NCBI RefSeq assembly: GCF_026914265.1
Contig: NC_069138.1
Coordinates: forward strand, 26,069,262-26,133,261
Direction of reading: 5' to 3'
DNA length: 64,000 bases
Origin: Mya arenaria
Taxonomy: Eukaryota > Mollusca > Bivalvia > Myida > Myidae
The notes under the pieces were generated by a model. The model was not told the DNA's origin, searched no databases, and saw nothing but the letters and a program-made list of their open reading frames with translations. This document shows, one piece after another, positions 1-11,582 of this stretch (position 1 is its first letter; each line of letters starts with the position of its first letter). Both the position numbers and the translations under genes were made by a program.

Positions 1-738
1 CTTGGAGGAGTAATGTTATTTTCCCAGTTAAACAAAATAAATGTAAGAAATCCATTTTTGTCCAAATTTGTTCAAGATTTACACCAAAATGCAACACAAG
101 GTTTTTCGCAAATGGAAGCCTTTAATTATGCAATATAAGCGCATTACGAAAAAATAAAGCAGTTTTTGTCAAATGCTGATAACGAGAATAAAAGTTGTTG
201 CTTATGTAATAAACGGAGGACAAGCCAATCCGTTGATAAGGAGCATGGTTTTCCACAACAATGTTGACAAGATATAGCATATGCAAAATTGGACACACCG
301 GAGGACAAGCCCGTATGCGAAACTGTGTGCAGGTTTTGCATGCGCGGTTTCGGGTATGAAGAAGAAATATCTGTATTCATTTTATTTAATACATATAACA
401 TTTATGTTTTAACTAGACCAGTATGTGGGGGCAGCATTTTGTGGTGTCTTAACGACAAGGATCTGTCGATGTACGAATGGAATACGTGCAGGATTGTTAT
501 TGCTAGGAGACGGTTGTTACAGTCTTTGTACGATTCAGGTTTGTTGCAAACGTTTTCCATTTCAGTCTATTTGTATTTTTTTTAAACCATTTCGGCTCAG
601 ATTGTATTACTTATAAAATATTTATTAAAGGAATGAATAAATCCGATTATGAACGGAATGCATCACTACAACAAAAAAAACAAAACAAATGTAACTACAC
701 ATCGAACTAAATATTAATCCTCCTTTCAATGTTTTCAG
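1..738. other. 5' flank of membrane protein gene, no supported exon
   Basis: The first coding exon of the downstream membrane-protein gene should lie here or left of the window, because the exon starting at 739 is already inside a hydrophobic segment. I could not identify a convincing start codon followed by a splice donor in a matching phase. Short open frames around 289-616 have no recognisable content. Confidence 0.4.
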
Positions 739-3583
739 TTTTTACTGCGCCTCGTATTCCCACTATGCTCGATGAGCATTGCAATATCCAGTGTTGTATT
801 GCCATACTGGGCCTGGGGTGAAACAGACGACGTAGCAGTTGGTCTCTTTAAATGCTGCAATTTTACTGAGGAAAATAGCAATTCTAACATCAGCGAGTGT
901 TCACCATTGTCTGATTGTTTTCCATCAGAATCTAGTAAGTTTTTGACGATAGATCTCTCGAGAAAAAGATTTTTCATGCGAATCTAGTAATTGTGCATTG
1001 TTTATTATTACAATACATAAACGAATGAATAGCCTGGAAATATCCTTTCTGTAAGAAAACAGAAGAAGGATTTTGATATAGGTTCCTGAATGTATGACAA
1101 AGGCATATGAATTTATTCCTTAATATAATGTTTCATTCAAAATTGAATTTTTATGACAGCTCTTCTCATGAATTTAAGACATGGTAACTAATACGTTACT
1201 GGGATGTTATTTATTCATGTTTAATGACATGTACATACTAAGTGGTATTTCTATCAACACATTCTATGAGTAAATGCATTTTTTAAAAATTGCAATCTTA
1301 TGCATACTTGATTAACAAATTATTTTATGTGGTAAAATGAGTTTAGATTGAGACCGAGAATTGGCTTGAGTATTTGGGCTTGGCCCTTATTTTTTCGAAA
1401 TATCTGAACTTAATGTTTCTGGTTTATGATTGTTTGTTTTGTGTTATATTTCTTTGGCGTTTACCCTGTGCCATTAAACGGGGTTTATGTTTAAAATTTC
1501 GGCTACTGAGCTTGTTTCCGTAGATTTATTTTATAAATATTAAGCGTAACAAGCAAGTATGACATGTCATTCAGCCAAGTACCTTACCTAAACAAAATAG
1601 TGCATCATGACTATAATAATTAAACTTCTAAAATGTGAATTGTACAGAACACTTACCGATGTCCGATGACAAAAAGACGAAAAAACGTTACACGACTAGA
1701 AACATACTTTTAGATGTTAACTAATTTGTGTCTACTTGTTTTAGATGTTTATTCGCTCATCAAGGCAGCTGCCGGTCTACAAATCACATACATTGTTGTC
1801 CACGGTATAACTATCTTACTTACAACAATAAGCCAGCTAATAAGAGATTCGGATGAAAGAAAAAGATGTCAATTTTACAATGGAATGGTTGTATTTTTTG
1901 CAGGTAATATATTTTTCTTCCTTCTGATATTTGTCCAATCAATAAATGCAACAACTCGACCTCCAACTATAATGTTGTATTTTACTTACATAAATCTTCT
2001 TTGTATATTTAAATTCTTGCATGGACCGCTGACCTCATGAAACTGTTGTTTGTCGCTTTTCATTATTTCTAAACGGCGAGTAATCAAAGTAAACATGTTT
2101 GTGCATTGTTTGCTTTGTTCAATAAAACACATCAAAAGCGCTTTACAATTATTGAATGGTAACATAAAATTTATAGGATACGAAATATAACACACCACCT
2201 CGGGCCGTATGGCATAATAAGGAACCGCCAGTCATACCCCGAAGGTGAATGGTCCTCGGCTAATGCTTCGGCCATATACATCTTTGGGGGCTGATTGGCA
2301 GTAAATTAAATGTTGTATGACCTTCAATGTTGTGAATTATTTCTTAAATATTGTGTCAGAGCAAGAATTTTCGAACCTTAATTTAAAGGCTGGTGTAAGG
2401 AAAAATAACCCTCAACAATTATGATCGTGTATTTTAGTTTAATCTATAATAGCCAGTAGTAGTAGTAGAAATAGAAGTGGTAGTAATAGCAGCAGTAGCA
2501 GCGGCAGCATCAGCGGCGGCGGCGGCGGCGGCGGCAGCAGTAGCAGTAGCAGTAGCAGTAGCAGTAGCAGTAGCAGTAGTAGTAGTAGCAATAAAAGTAA
2601 GTATTAGTAGATTTTTGATTTTTATGTTTTGTTGTTGTCGTTGCTGTTCTTGTTTACATTTTCTAGACGTTTAATTGATGGTATTACCTCAAGGTATTCA
2701 ACCCATGAATAAATTTACTATCTGATTATCCCATCAGCCATTGTGGTTTGTGCTTGGTGATCTTATGTATTAGTTTTACCATTTGCTTGTTGATATCTTA
2801 TATGTAAACTAAAAAACTGAAAATCGGTTGTAGACAAAGTTATTATCTTCAATCAGGGGTGAAAATATCAACTTTATGAACGGCTTTTTAAAAAATTGTA
2901 CTTACTTCTCTTTGATTAAGACTGACTTTCTCACACTTGAACCAGATAATTATGTCAAAATAATCATTTGATCTTAAAAAAGGATTGCATATGTTTGAAT
3001 GTATATTGTAAAATGTATATTTCTGTTTTCTGTCTCTGTTTTCTATGTCTTGGTTCCTTTTCATACATGTGGGTCATTTCACAATGACTATCCCCTATCT
3101 GGGTCATTATGTTTTGTTACCCCGGCTTTCAATTTTGTATAGGTCTGCTTGTTATATCTCATGTGATTCTATGAAAACGCATGCAGATACGTGCGAACGA
3201 ATTCCAGAGGTTCAAAAAGAAGTAAAAGTATTTTCAATATATATTTTATTCTATTTTCAGCTACCATTTGCTTCATCAGCATCATCGTATCTTTTTCCGG
3301 TGTTATCCAATCACACAGCTTAGAAGGAGTACCTCCACTCCTGTCCATCAATCTTGCGATATTTTCATGCGCTGTGTACATCTCTTATGCAGGCGTTTGC
3401 TTTAGGGAGCCGAGACTCTGTATATGTGTACCCATTTCGATTGCTGTAAATTATTTGGCTATTTATATGATGACAAACAAACTTGTTTTAAAATCTGTAT
3501 CTGTTGTGGGCGGTCTGGCTATAGCATGCTTACTTATATATTTAATATTTGCTCGACCCGACCGCTGCCGGACAAATTTTTAA
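739..3583 (+). CDS. Claudin/PMP22-like multi-pass membrane protein, 5'-incomplete
   Basis: Three exons join in phase: 739-934 (acceptor TTTTCAG, donor GTAAGT), 1745-1903 (acceptor TTGTTTTAG, donor GTAATA) and 3261-3583 (acceptor TATTTTCAG, stop TAA). They give about 225 residues. The product opens with a hydrophobic helix ending in LPYW. It then shows W-x(9)-GLFKCC, close to the W-GLW-C-C signature of the first extracellular loop of claudin/PMP22/EMP proteins, and a Cys-rich loop (SECSPLSDCFPSES). Further hydrophobic segments follow: one in exon 2, one across the exon 2/3 junction and three in exon 3, so about six in total against four in true claudins. The tail is basic and Cys-containing (ARPDRCRTNF). 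The only in-frame ATG (772) lies inside the first helix, so the true start is probably in an unseen upstream exon. Membership of the claudin superfamily is inference; function unknown. Confidence 0.65.
1440..1530 (+). repeat. Fragment of dispersed SINE-like repeat
   Basis: This piece, containing CTTTGGCGTT and GGGTTTATGTTTAAA, lies in the first visible intron of the membrane-protein gene. It matches the 3' part of the insertion at 39861-40204 and, inverted, 53318-53435. The shared text (…CATTGCCACTAAACCGGG… in the better copy) shows it is a dispersed family. Confidence 0.6.
2458..2593 (+). repeat. Trinucleotide microsatellite (AGT/AGC/GGC)n
   Basis: A run of AGT, AGC and GGC triplets with a pure GGC core followed by alternating AGTAGC. 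It is intronic (between exons at 1903 and 3261). The poly-Ala/Val frame it creates is an artefact. Confidence 0.9.
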
Positions 3584-3783
3584 CGTTAATTTCTACTTCT
3601 GTTGATTTATTCCTAACACTATGTTCATAACACAAAGTTTCCCGCTGTTTATTTCGTCATGAGATCACCTGAGAGATAATTAGAAAACTAATAATTAATG
3701 TTTCTTCACGTTTTGAGCACTAGCTTTCAAGAGCTTTGCAAAGGAAAAGTAAGGCGAAACGTTCTTGGCCTAGGGCTTGTTTC

Positions 3784-3789
3784 AATAAA
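3784..3789 (+). terminator. Candidate polyadenylation signal of membrane-protein gene
   Basis: AATAAA lies about 200 bases after the stop codon at 3583. It is the first canonical hexamer downstream on this strand. Confidence 0.45.
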
Positions 3790-4817
3790 CACTGACATAT
3801 TGTAATAATTATACAAGAAATCCAAGAACGTGTAAGTGCTTGTCATCTAATAATAAATTGGTGTTAAAAAAACTGTTTTACTAGTAGGTTTACTTTGTAG
3901 AACCTATATTTTGTTTCATCATTAGTTGTATGAATGCAAAAGGTTTAAAACCAAATCAAACATGTTTATTTTTCTGTTATGTGTATTTTTAATAGGCAAA
4001 CAATTTAAATTAAAATGATACGGTTTCATTGGCGCCGCTCTGGAGAGCGCGCCTATTATGGAATGGGAATTTATTTTAGTTATTGGTAGGAGCGGTTTTT
4101 AAGTTGATTGACAGTTGGGTTTTACTGTTGTTTTATTATGATTAAAAAATGCAAATGGATGGCGATTGCATGGGTGTTAAAAATGCTATTTGTGGTTGAA
4201 TAGATTGTCTTCAATTTATCTTCAAAACATTATATTTGAAGAACGACAAATAAGTTTAATAACTGTTTCCGTTTCGTTTACGTTTTCCGATTGGTTAACT
4301 GTAATATCATGTGCCAGAAATGTAAATATTCGGAGGAGTTCCGAATGAAATGTAAAATGTGTGGACCGGTAATTATGTGAATGGGAATAATTATGTTTTA
4401 TGTTGTTTTGTTATGTTTACTGCATTAATAAACAATGAGTTAGCTGTTTTCTTTAATTTAATCGATATTGGATTAAATGTTCACCTAACTTTATTTGTTA
4501 ATGTGTTGAAGGTGACATTAGTAAAATTGTATTACGATTGCCCCCGAGTTGTTTTATTTTTAGAACACTACACATATCCGGATGTTGCTATTTTTAGAAC
4601 CAGAAGCTATTTCCCCGCTATTCATAGGTCAATTTCTACATCGTCGATTAATAGTTGGAAACTCGGTTTTGTCATGAATATACGTTTAAAATAAGTAAAC
4701 ACTAAAAGTGCACACTGACAGTTGATTACGATACATCTAACAATTTGAGTCATTACAGTAAAACATGGATTATAAGTGAATTATACGCGTAAGAGAAGAT
4801 TTTCTGTCGAAAAAATA

Positions 4818-6362
4818 ATGTCAACAATCAGCATGGAATTGGGATATTCGTATCAAAGGGCTATTCATGTAAGTATCCTTGAGTAGTTGTGTAAGTTTAT
4901 GTGTTCAAAAATGTATGTTTTTTTAATTTCTTTGGAATTCTTAAATCATTTTTATTTGCTAAACGTTAAGACAGCGTTTTAATATTTCTACATGTACTAT
5001 AAATATACATGTTACATACTTTACATCTACTTATAATGCACCAGTCAATTGTAACCAAAGCCCCATCATGTCCGAGGAATAGCTGGGACTTTTACTTTCT
5101 GTCCAGCCAACCCCGGGTAAAATCCTCGTCCTGCGGGGACGAACTGATGGTCAAATCCTCGCCATATGCCCCGTACCCCAGGGAGCCTAGGTAAGGCATA
5201 TTCCCTGCTATATCTGGCTCAAAGACAAAACCACCGTATTCACCCGGCACTGCGAGGCCACCTGAAAGTTAAAAACACAGCCCATTTCCCCGGCATATCC
5301 CCGGCATATCCCCAGACCTGGAGGGCCGTGGTTACAATTGACTGGTGCATTATGTACATGTTACATATTTTTAAATGCACTTATGTACATCATTTATGTA
5401 TATGATATGAGTATGTAATCTTTTATTTGATTGTTTTATCTTAGAAAAATATTAGACTTAAAAATACCCATTATTTGTTTACAAACTGCATATTTTCAAA
5501 ATAAACCTGTATTAAAAGATGTACATGGTTTCGGGCTGGAAGCCACAACAGCTTGGACACAAGCGACATTCATTTGCTTGGTGTAGGTCTCGTTGAACGC
5601 CATACTGTTGTGAATCATTATCAACCATATGCACAACATCTACACATTTGTGCCTACCAACCCTTACTCTTGGCTTAAACGGATGTTAGTGCAGAATGTA
5701 TAATTAATACATGTGCATTTGTATTTTACGGTTGTAGTTTCTGTTGGTTGATAATCAGAAGTCTAATTTCTTTCAGGCAGGAAAAGGACTGAATATTACT
5801 ATTATATGAAGAATTCCAGCCTGCATTAAATACTTTGTTGGATCATTGAGACAGATTTGACATCCATGTCTATCCACATCTGATAGAGATGATGTGAGTA
5901 TTTCATATAAAACATATTTGGGTTGGTGTTTGTTGTTTTATAAAATCACTGTTTTCAATAATCCAGTGGTTGTGGTGGTGGTGATGGTGGTGGTGATGAT
6001 GAATTTTATTGATAAATTTAGTAATTTTCTTTATATTATATACATGTATGTATCAGCTTATTGTTGTTGTTTTTAAATAATGTTAAGAAATATTAAACTG
6101 TTTATATTTTATTTTGTATATGTATGGCAGTATTATTATCTATACAAATTAGTTAGAAAGTACTTTTTTTTTTCTTTTACAGCACTAAACATTCTAGATG
6201 GGTAAAGACTTGTTAAATCAGCATTGACTCAGCATTGAGTAATTTTCATCTGTGCAGACACTACAAGTACAAACGCATGGGAACAAACCAAACTTCAAAT
6301 GTTGAAGAGTGAAGAATTATTGTGAAAAGTTCTAAATGTTAGAATACCATTGACTAAATAAA
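4818..6362 (+). ncRNA. Candidate spliced transcript with little coding potential
   Basis: Three segments have consensus splice edges: one ending at 4868 (CAT|GTAAGT), 5777-5893 (acceptor TTTCTTTCAG, donor GTGAGT) and one starting at 6183 after a long pyrimidine tract and ACAG. An AATAAA stands at 6357. Reading from the ATG at 4818 gives 17 codons in the first segment, then a stop after a further 10 codons. The arrangement therefore looks like a non-coding RNA or a very small ORF. A MITE occupies the first intron. Support is from splice-site appearance only; it may be fortuitous. Confidence 0.25.
5033..5353. mobile_element. MITE with ~25-bp terminal inverted repeats
   Basis: The left end ATAATGCACCAGTCAATTGT is repeated inverted at the right end (ACAATTGACTGGTGCATTAT), and the match continues inward for several bases. 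The 321-bp body is much richer in G+C than the surroundings and has no meaningful ORF. This is a non-autonomous DNA transposon; the superfamily is not determined because the target duplication is ambiguous in flanking TA-rich sequence. Confidence 0.85.
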
Positions 6363-7724
6363 ACAAATAGACATCGATTACCAACAGAGACTGTTTACAT
6401 GTTATAATATTCAAAAGACATTAGTTGAGAACTTTCACTCTGACATTTTTGGAGGGGCATTACCGCCTACTTAGTGTTCTTGTTTCTTTACATATTTTAA
6501 TTTAAAAGTACATTCATTGTTTTTAAATCTGAATTCTGAGTTAGTATCATAAGTAAAATTCATTTATTTAAATGATTACATTTTATGAATAAGTCCAACT
6601 GAGCTTTTTACAAGAAAAAGGTTGATTTTTAAGCATTTTATTAGTTATAAAGATGTATAGTTACATGACATTATGTATATTTTCTTCAAAACTGAACGGT
6701 AAACTATTATAAATTGTCTTTTGAATTGTTCATTAGACATCATAGAAAATATCTAAATGATTTCAGCAGGTTGTCTTATTATTAACTATTTTTATGAATT
6801 TATAAAACTGCTATATATTTTCAAACATCGAAACACTGCTCTGTTCCGAAGACTCACAAGATCAATCAAAATGATTTTTTTCCATGTGTATCAATAATAT
6901 GAACGTAATTTTTCTGTCAACTGAAGTTTATTTTACCAGAAACTGTTGTGTTTATTTCATAATCTCTGATAATGTGAAAAAAAATCAAATAAAGACAAAA
7001 TATTTTTAATTAACAGTAAAAAATCTTCAAAATTTGGATAAAAGTCTCATAACGTACCATGATAATAACTATGTTGTCCGTAAAAGCTTTATAAAAGTGT
7101 GTATTACTTATACCTTAATTCAGTTCAAATAATTATGGCCTTTAAGGATTTGTGTTTTCATAATATAGATTTCCTGTTATATTGAGCTTTGTCAATTTGT
7201 GTTGATGTTTTGTTTTATGTACAATTACTACTTCTATTTCCTAACTTTTGTCTCATTTGTCAAACTGAATTGTTACATATTTAAGTGAAAAAACACACAC
7301 ACTATTTTTAAAGATGCACTCTTACTCCCCAATAAGACTTATGATAATTAATATTATTGTTTTCATTTTTCAAAATGGGTTGATAGATGTCAACAACAAT
7401 GTTTCTAATGAAGGATCTTGAGTTCAATTTGCTAATAAGAATGAACTTAAAACATGGTATTTCTGCCTTGTGATACTATAGTAGACCACAGTAAATCTTT
7501 TAGCAATCACCAATTGATCATTTAATATTTGTCATGCATTCTGCTATTATAAACAGGGTGACAAGCTTGTTATCAGTAAACGATATTTCAGTAAATGCAT
7601 TCTTTAGTAAGTAGTTATTGTTTTTTCATTCAATTTGATGTGTGTTATATATACAATTATATGTATTGATTTCAAATAAGAGTTTCACTTTAAAGATGCT
7701 CATTTAAAGATAATGAACAGACAC

Positions 7725-8060
7725 ACAAAAACTAGACACATTTGATACTAATTATACGAATGATTATTGTTTTATATATAGGTGACCTCTTATTTGTTTT
7801 GGAGATATTCATAAATGGGTGTTATTCTTTATTGTCTTCAGTTTCTTATACATTTAAGGATTTTTATAATTGCTTTTCTGGTATATATTACAATGTAATT
7901 TAATGCAAATGAAAACACACTTTAAACTGGACACATTTGATACTAATGATATAAATGATTATTGTTTACATGTACTCTGATTTGTTATGAAGATATTCAT
8001 AAAGGGGTGTTCTTCATGTTATTATACATTTTGGACTTGATTTAGTATTGCTTTTCTGGT
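7725..8060 (+). repeat. Imperfect tandem duplication of ~190 bp
   Basis: Two adjacent copies share GACACATTTGATACTAAT, ATGATTATTGTTT, GAGATATTCATAAA/AAGATATTCATAAA and GCTTTTCTGGTATATATT. One starts near 7730 and the other near 7925. The copies have diverged by substitutions and short indels. Confidence 0.75.
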
Positions 8061-8464
8061 ATATATTCATTTAATGCACAAAGAAATTATTTTAAGTGTT
8101 CAGTATCACTTTCAAACATTGTTTACTATTTATTTTTTTTTGCATATTTGGCCTATTTATGCTTATATGTGCATTGTTGTATTTCAAAACCTTTGTGAAA
8201 AATAGAAACAGTATTATTTCCTTCATACATAGTCTGATACATATTCAGTTTGAATGCGTTATTTTTATCATATTTGAAAAAAATGCCATTGTCCAATAAG
8301 ACACATGCTGTTTTTGTGTTAATATCAACTAAAACATCCATGTTCTACTCTTCTTTACTATGTAAATGAAGAAGTTAACATTAGTATTATTAAACAGCTA
8401 AAAACAAGGCATGTTATGTTATAAATGCATTTCATCTAGTAAACAATGTTCACTTTTTATATAA

Positions 8465-8542
8465 CAGTTCAATAATTATGTTCTATTTATGTTTGCAACT
8501 TTACAGTTCAATAATTATGTTCTATTTATGTTTGCAACTTTC
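8465..8542 (+). repeat. Perfect 39-bp tandem duplication
   Basis: The 39-base unit beginning CAGTTCAATAATTATGTTCT is present twice head to tail with a single difference at the last base, so the duplication is recent. Confidence 0.9.
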
Positions 8543-11500
8543 GGACGAAATGATAATATTTATTAAAGTACTACACAAATTGTTAAATTGTTATTTCATA
8601 TCACTTGTTCATGATGAATGAGGTAACTTATTCTTCCCTACAAGTTGTCATTCCAGCATGGTGACGTTGCCCCCTCCCCCTATATGATTAGAACTGCAGT
8701 GTACATGAACAATAACTCTATTTCAGCGTATTGCAAGAGTTATTCCCTTTGTATCTTTTCCTGTCCGGAGCATAACTAGAAAACTACTTTTTTGGGGATT
8801 TCATTAAACATCATTCAATGGTATTTAGCACAACGAGAGGAAGTGCAGTGCGCAATGACTATAGCTGTTTTTAAGCTAATTACATAATTATTGCCCTTTG
8901 CCGCTTTTTCTTGACCAGAGCATTACTTTAAAACTACTTATGGTATTGAAATAAAACTTGGTATATGGGTATGTGGCAATGACAAAAAGTACAATGCACA
9001 AGCACCCTAATTCTGTCTTGTTCATTAATGTACCCCACCCCTAATGAAATGTTCAACTTGAAAATCTTCAATTTCAATGCTTTTGCCTATGTTGTCATGC
9101 AGAAAACTACAAACATTTTGAGAATTTCATAGATGCGGTTCAATGCACCATAATATGCTTGTTGGCCTTGACATTCCTTGTTTTTCAACATATAACAAGT
9201 GCATAAACTATTAAACGGCGCCCTCTGATGCTTTGCATCAATGGTCTTTCTTGTTGCATTTGTAATACAATGAAAGGAGTTAACTTTTCGCTCGTAACGC
9301 AAGAAAGACAACTCAAATTGATGCTTAAGCAATGGCATAGTTATCTCACGTGAATTTGGGCTTAAAACTAAGAGAAATAGTGATAACATTTTAAAAATCT
9401 TTCACGAGTCATTCAGACTCTAGAAAGTGACCCTATTGTTTCTAACTTTCGCAAAGTGTAATTCATTCGGTTTCCAAAAAAGCGTATTGATGAAAAGAAA
9501 TTCGCTGAACGCTCGGCAAACTGTCATTTACATTTAAGCTTGGCGATTGGAAACCCTTTTGAAAAAAAGTTAATGTTTTAGACTCTGAAGTGACATTAAG
9601 ACGTCACCAAACCAAAATTGTAAGAAGTTTGCTTAATCTAACTTTTTTTGAGATTTGTAATGTATGACAAAGTCTTCAAAGCGTTTTCATGGGTAAAAAA
9701 GAGGGGGGTGGGGTATATCTGGGCGTTACTTCAAACGTTCGTCTTTACAAGTCTTCACAAGGACAACAAACGAGGAAACAACAACAAAAACGAACAAAAT
9801 GCTCACAATTACTATGGAGCTCATAATGCGTAAAATATATATGAAAGCATAGCGTTTCACCTCTTAAAGCAAAAAGGTCCAACCCATTCAGACAATGACA
9901 CCAAAGCAAACCTCCTAAATGAAAAGCTTTCTTAAGTTTATAAAACTAAGACCCTAGCACTATACTTGATTTGGGTCCTAGCAGCCTATGGAGCATATCA
10001 AAGTAATCAAGGTAAACTACCAGTAAAAGTGAAACTACAAAAGGTCAATGACACAGAATAAGGACCAGTTCATTTGCAGACCAAAACTCTCAAAAGGTTT
10101 TGTCAAGCTTCCATAGATCAAAGCACTGTTTCTGAGTACTGGAACATTACAAGAGTGGTACCTTTCTCTATGAACGGTGACGATGCAAGACAAACAACTA
10201 TCGGCCCATTTCCCTTACATTGGCTCTTTGTCGTTTGCAAACTACTACACCACATTTATGTTTGTCTTTATACCATACGTGTATACGCTGATAAATAAAA
10301 TATGTTTAAACTAAGAGTGAACAACGACCATGTTATTTTTAAAACACCACTGACAATGCCCGTCAACTCACGAAGGTCCCAATACTGTCGAACGAATGAC
10401 TTGCGACACAGTCATGACATATCAACGTCAAAAATTCATACGATCCGTTGTGCCCGGAGCTTAGATAACATAACTCCTTGGTCTTCTAAGGGCATTTTTA
10501 CTTGGTTTCTTTTCTAGATAAAGGCTCTGGTGTAATCTTCTTTCTTATTGATGTTGTTGATATTGTAATCCAGTTAAGGTTGTTTTGTTTTTTACATTCA
10601 AGATATTTCGATACTTTAGTAACTTTAAGAGTGTTGCCGTGGATGTTGTATGGCATGTGTTTCGGGCTGCCGTTTTGTTAATATATAAAACTTAGGATCT
10701 CTGGGTATGGAATTCAATTGCCACTCTTTCTCATCTCCATAACTGTTGTAAGTCTTTTTTCTTCCGTAAATGCATCTCTGCAAATCATCGGCTATTAGTT
10801 GTACAAGAGACGTAGTTTTGCAGCAATGTTAGATTACCTGAACCACTCCTAAAATACATTTGGCTCAAGTAACGGCCCGGCATTGTGACAGTATTAACAG
10901 TACTATTTTATCAAACATGTTGTTAACTACACAATGTGGCAAGTAAGTGACCACGTATCTTTTTTATTACTAATTAAGTAGTAAATAGTCATTTAAACGT
11001 ATATTCTGCGATAAAGATACTAAATTCGAATTCTGAATGGGTTCAGCAATCTAAGCATTTAAAAAAGTACATGTTTTCATGTACCCCCCCCCCACCCGAA
11101 GAACAAACCTTACAAAATATTTTCATATGCTAAGCTATTAAGTAGGGGCTCAACTATTTTTCTAATGCTCAAACATGACTTGACTTAACATTCTTACTCT
11201 TATTTACCCCCCCCCCCCACGCATGGCCATACTAGTCATATTTGACCGTTAGCCATTTACGAAGAGGAAGAAGAAACAACGAATTATCCTCTGCATTTTA
11301 ACCATGCATCCATGTTTTTGTTTGACTAAAGTAACCAGCTCTGTTACACGTGTGCTGTTTTCGAGGTTAACTATATGTTTCTCTTTGGTTGTCATTTTAC
11401 ATAAAATTCATTAAATCATAAATATTGTCGGAGAGGATATGTTACCCCTGAATTAAGTCTCTGAAACATTTTTGCTATATATCTATAAGTGCCCACTCCT

Positions 11501-11582
11501 GCTTTTATACTTTAATGCACGTAACTACCTACGCAAGCTGTCGTTGACCGTCCGATTGTTGGACGGTTTGACTGTTATCAAA

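Larger units (their letters stand above)
6363..11582. other. Gene-free AT-rich stretch
   Basis: No exon with both splice edges and coding character was found. It holds small tandem duplications (see 7725-8060 and 8465-8542). Around 8710-9010 there is a repeat-like stretch resembling intron text near 18470-18600 (both with AAAACTTGGTA). Two poly-C runs lie near 11085 and 11208. ORFs at 9087-9389 (minus) and 10074-10517 (plus) have no recognisable domain. Confidence 0.6.

Noticed and set aside
2477..2674. Poly-Ala/Val open frame
   Set aside because: Microsatellite translation inside an intron.
4359..4694. 111-codon ORF between the membrane-protein gene and the 4.8 kb candidate transcript
   Set aside because: AT-rich composition, no splice or promoter evidence, no recognisable motif; consistent with chance.
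7305..7540. Third copy of the AGCTGCACT MITE
   Set aside because: Only the left end (AAAGATGCACTCTTACT) is similar; no matching right end was found.
9087..9389. 100-codon minus-strand ORF
   Set aside because: No domain, no splice context, and flanks look like decayed repeat sequence.
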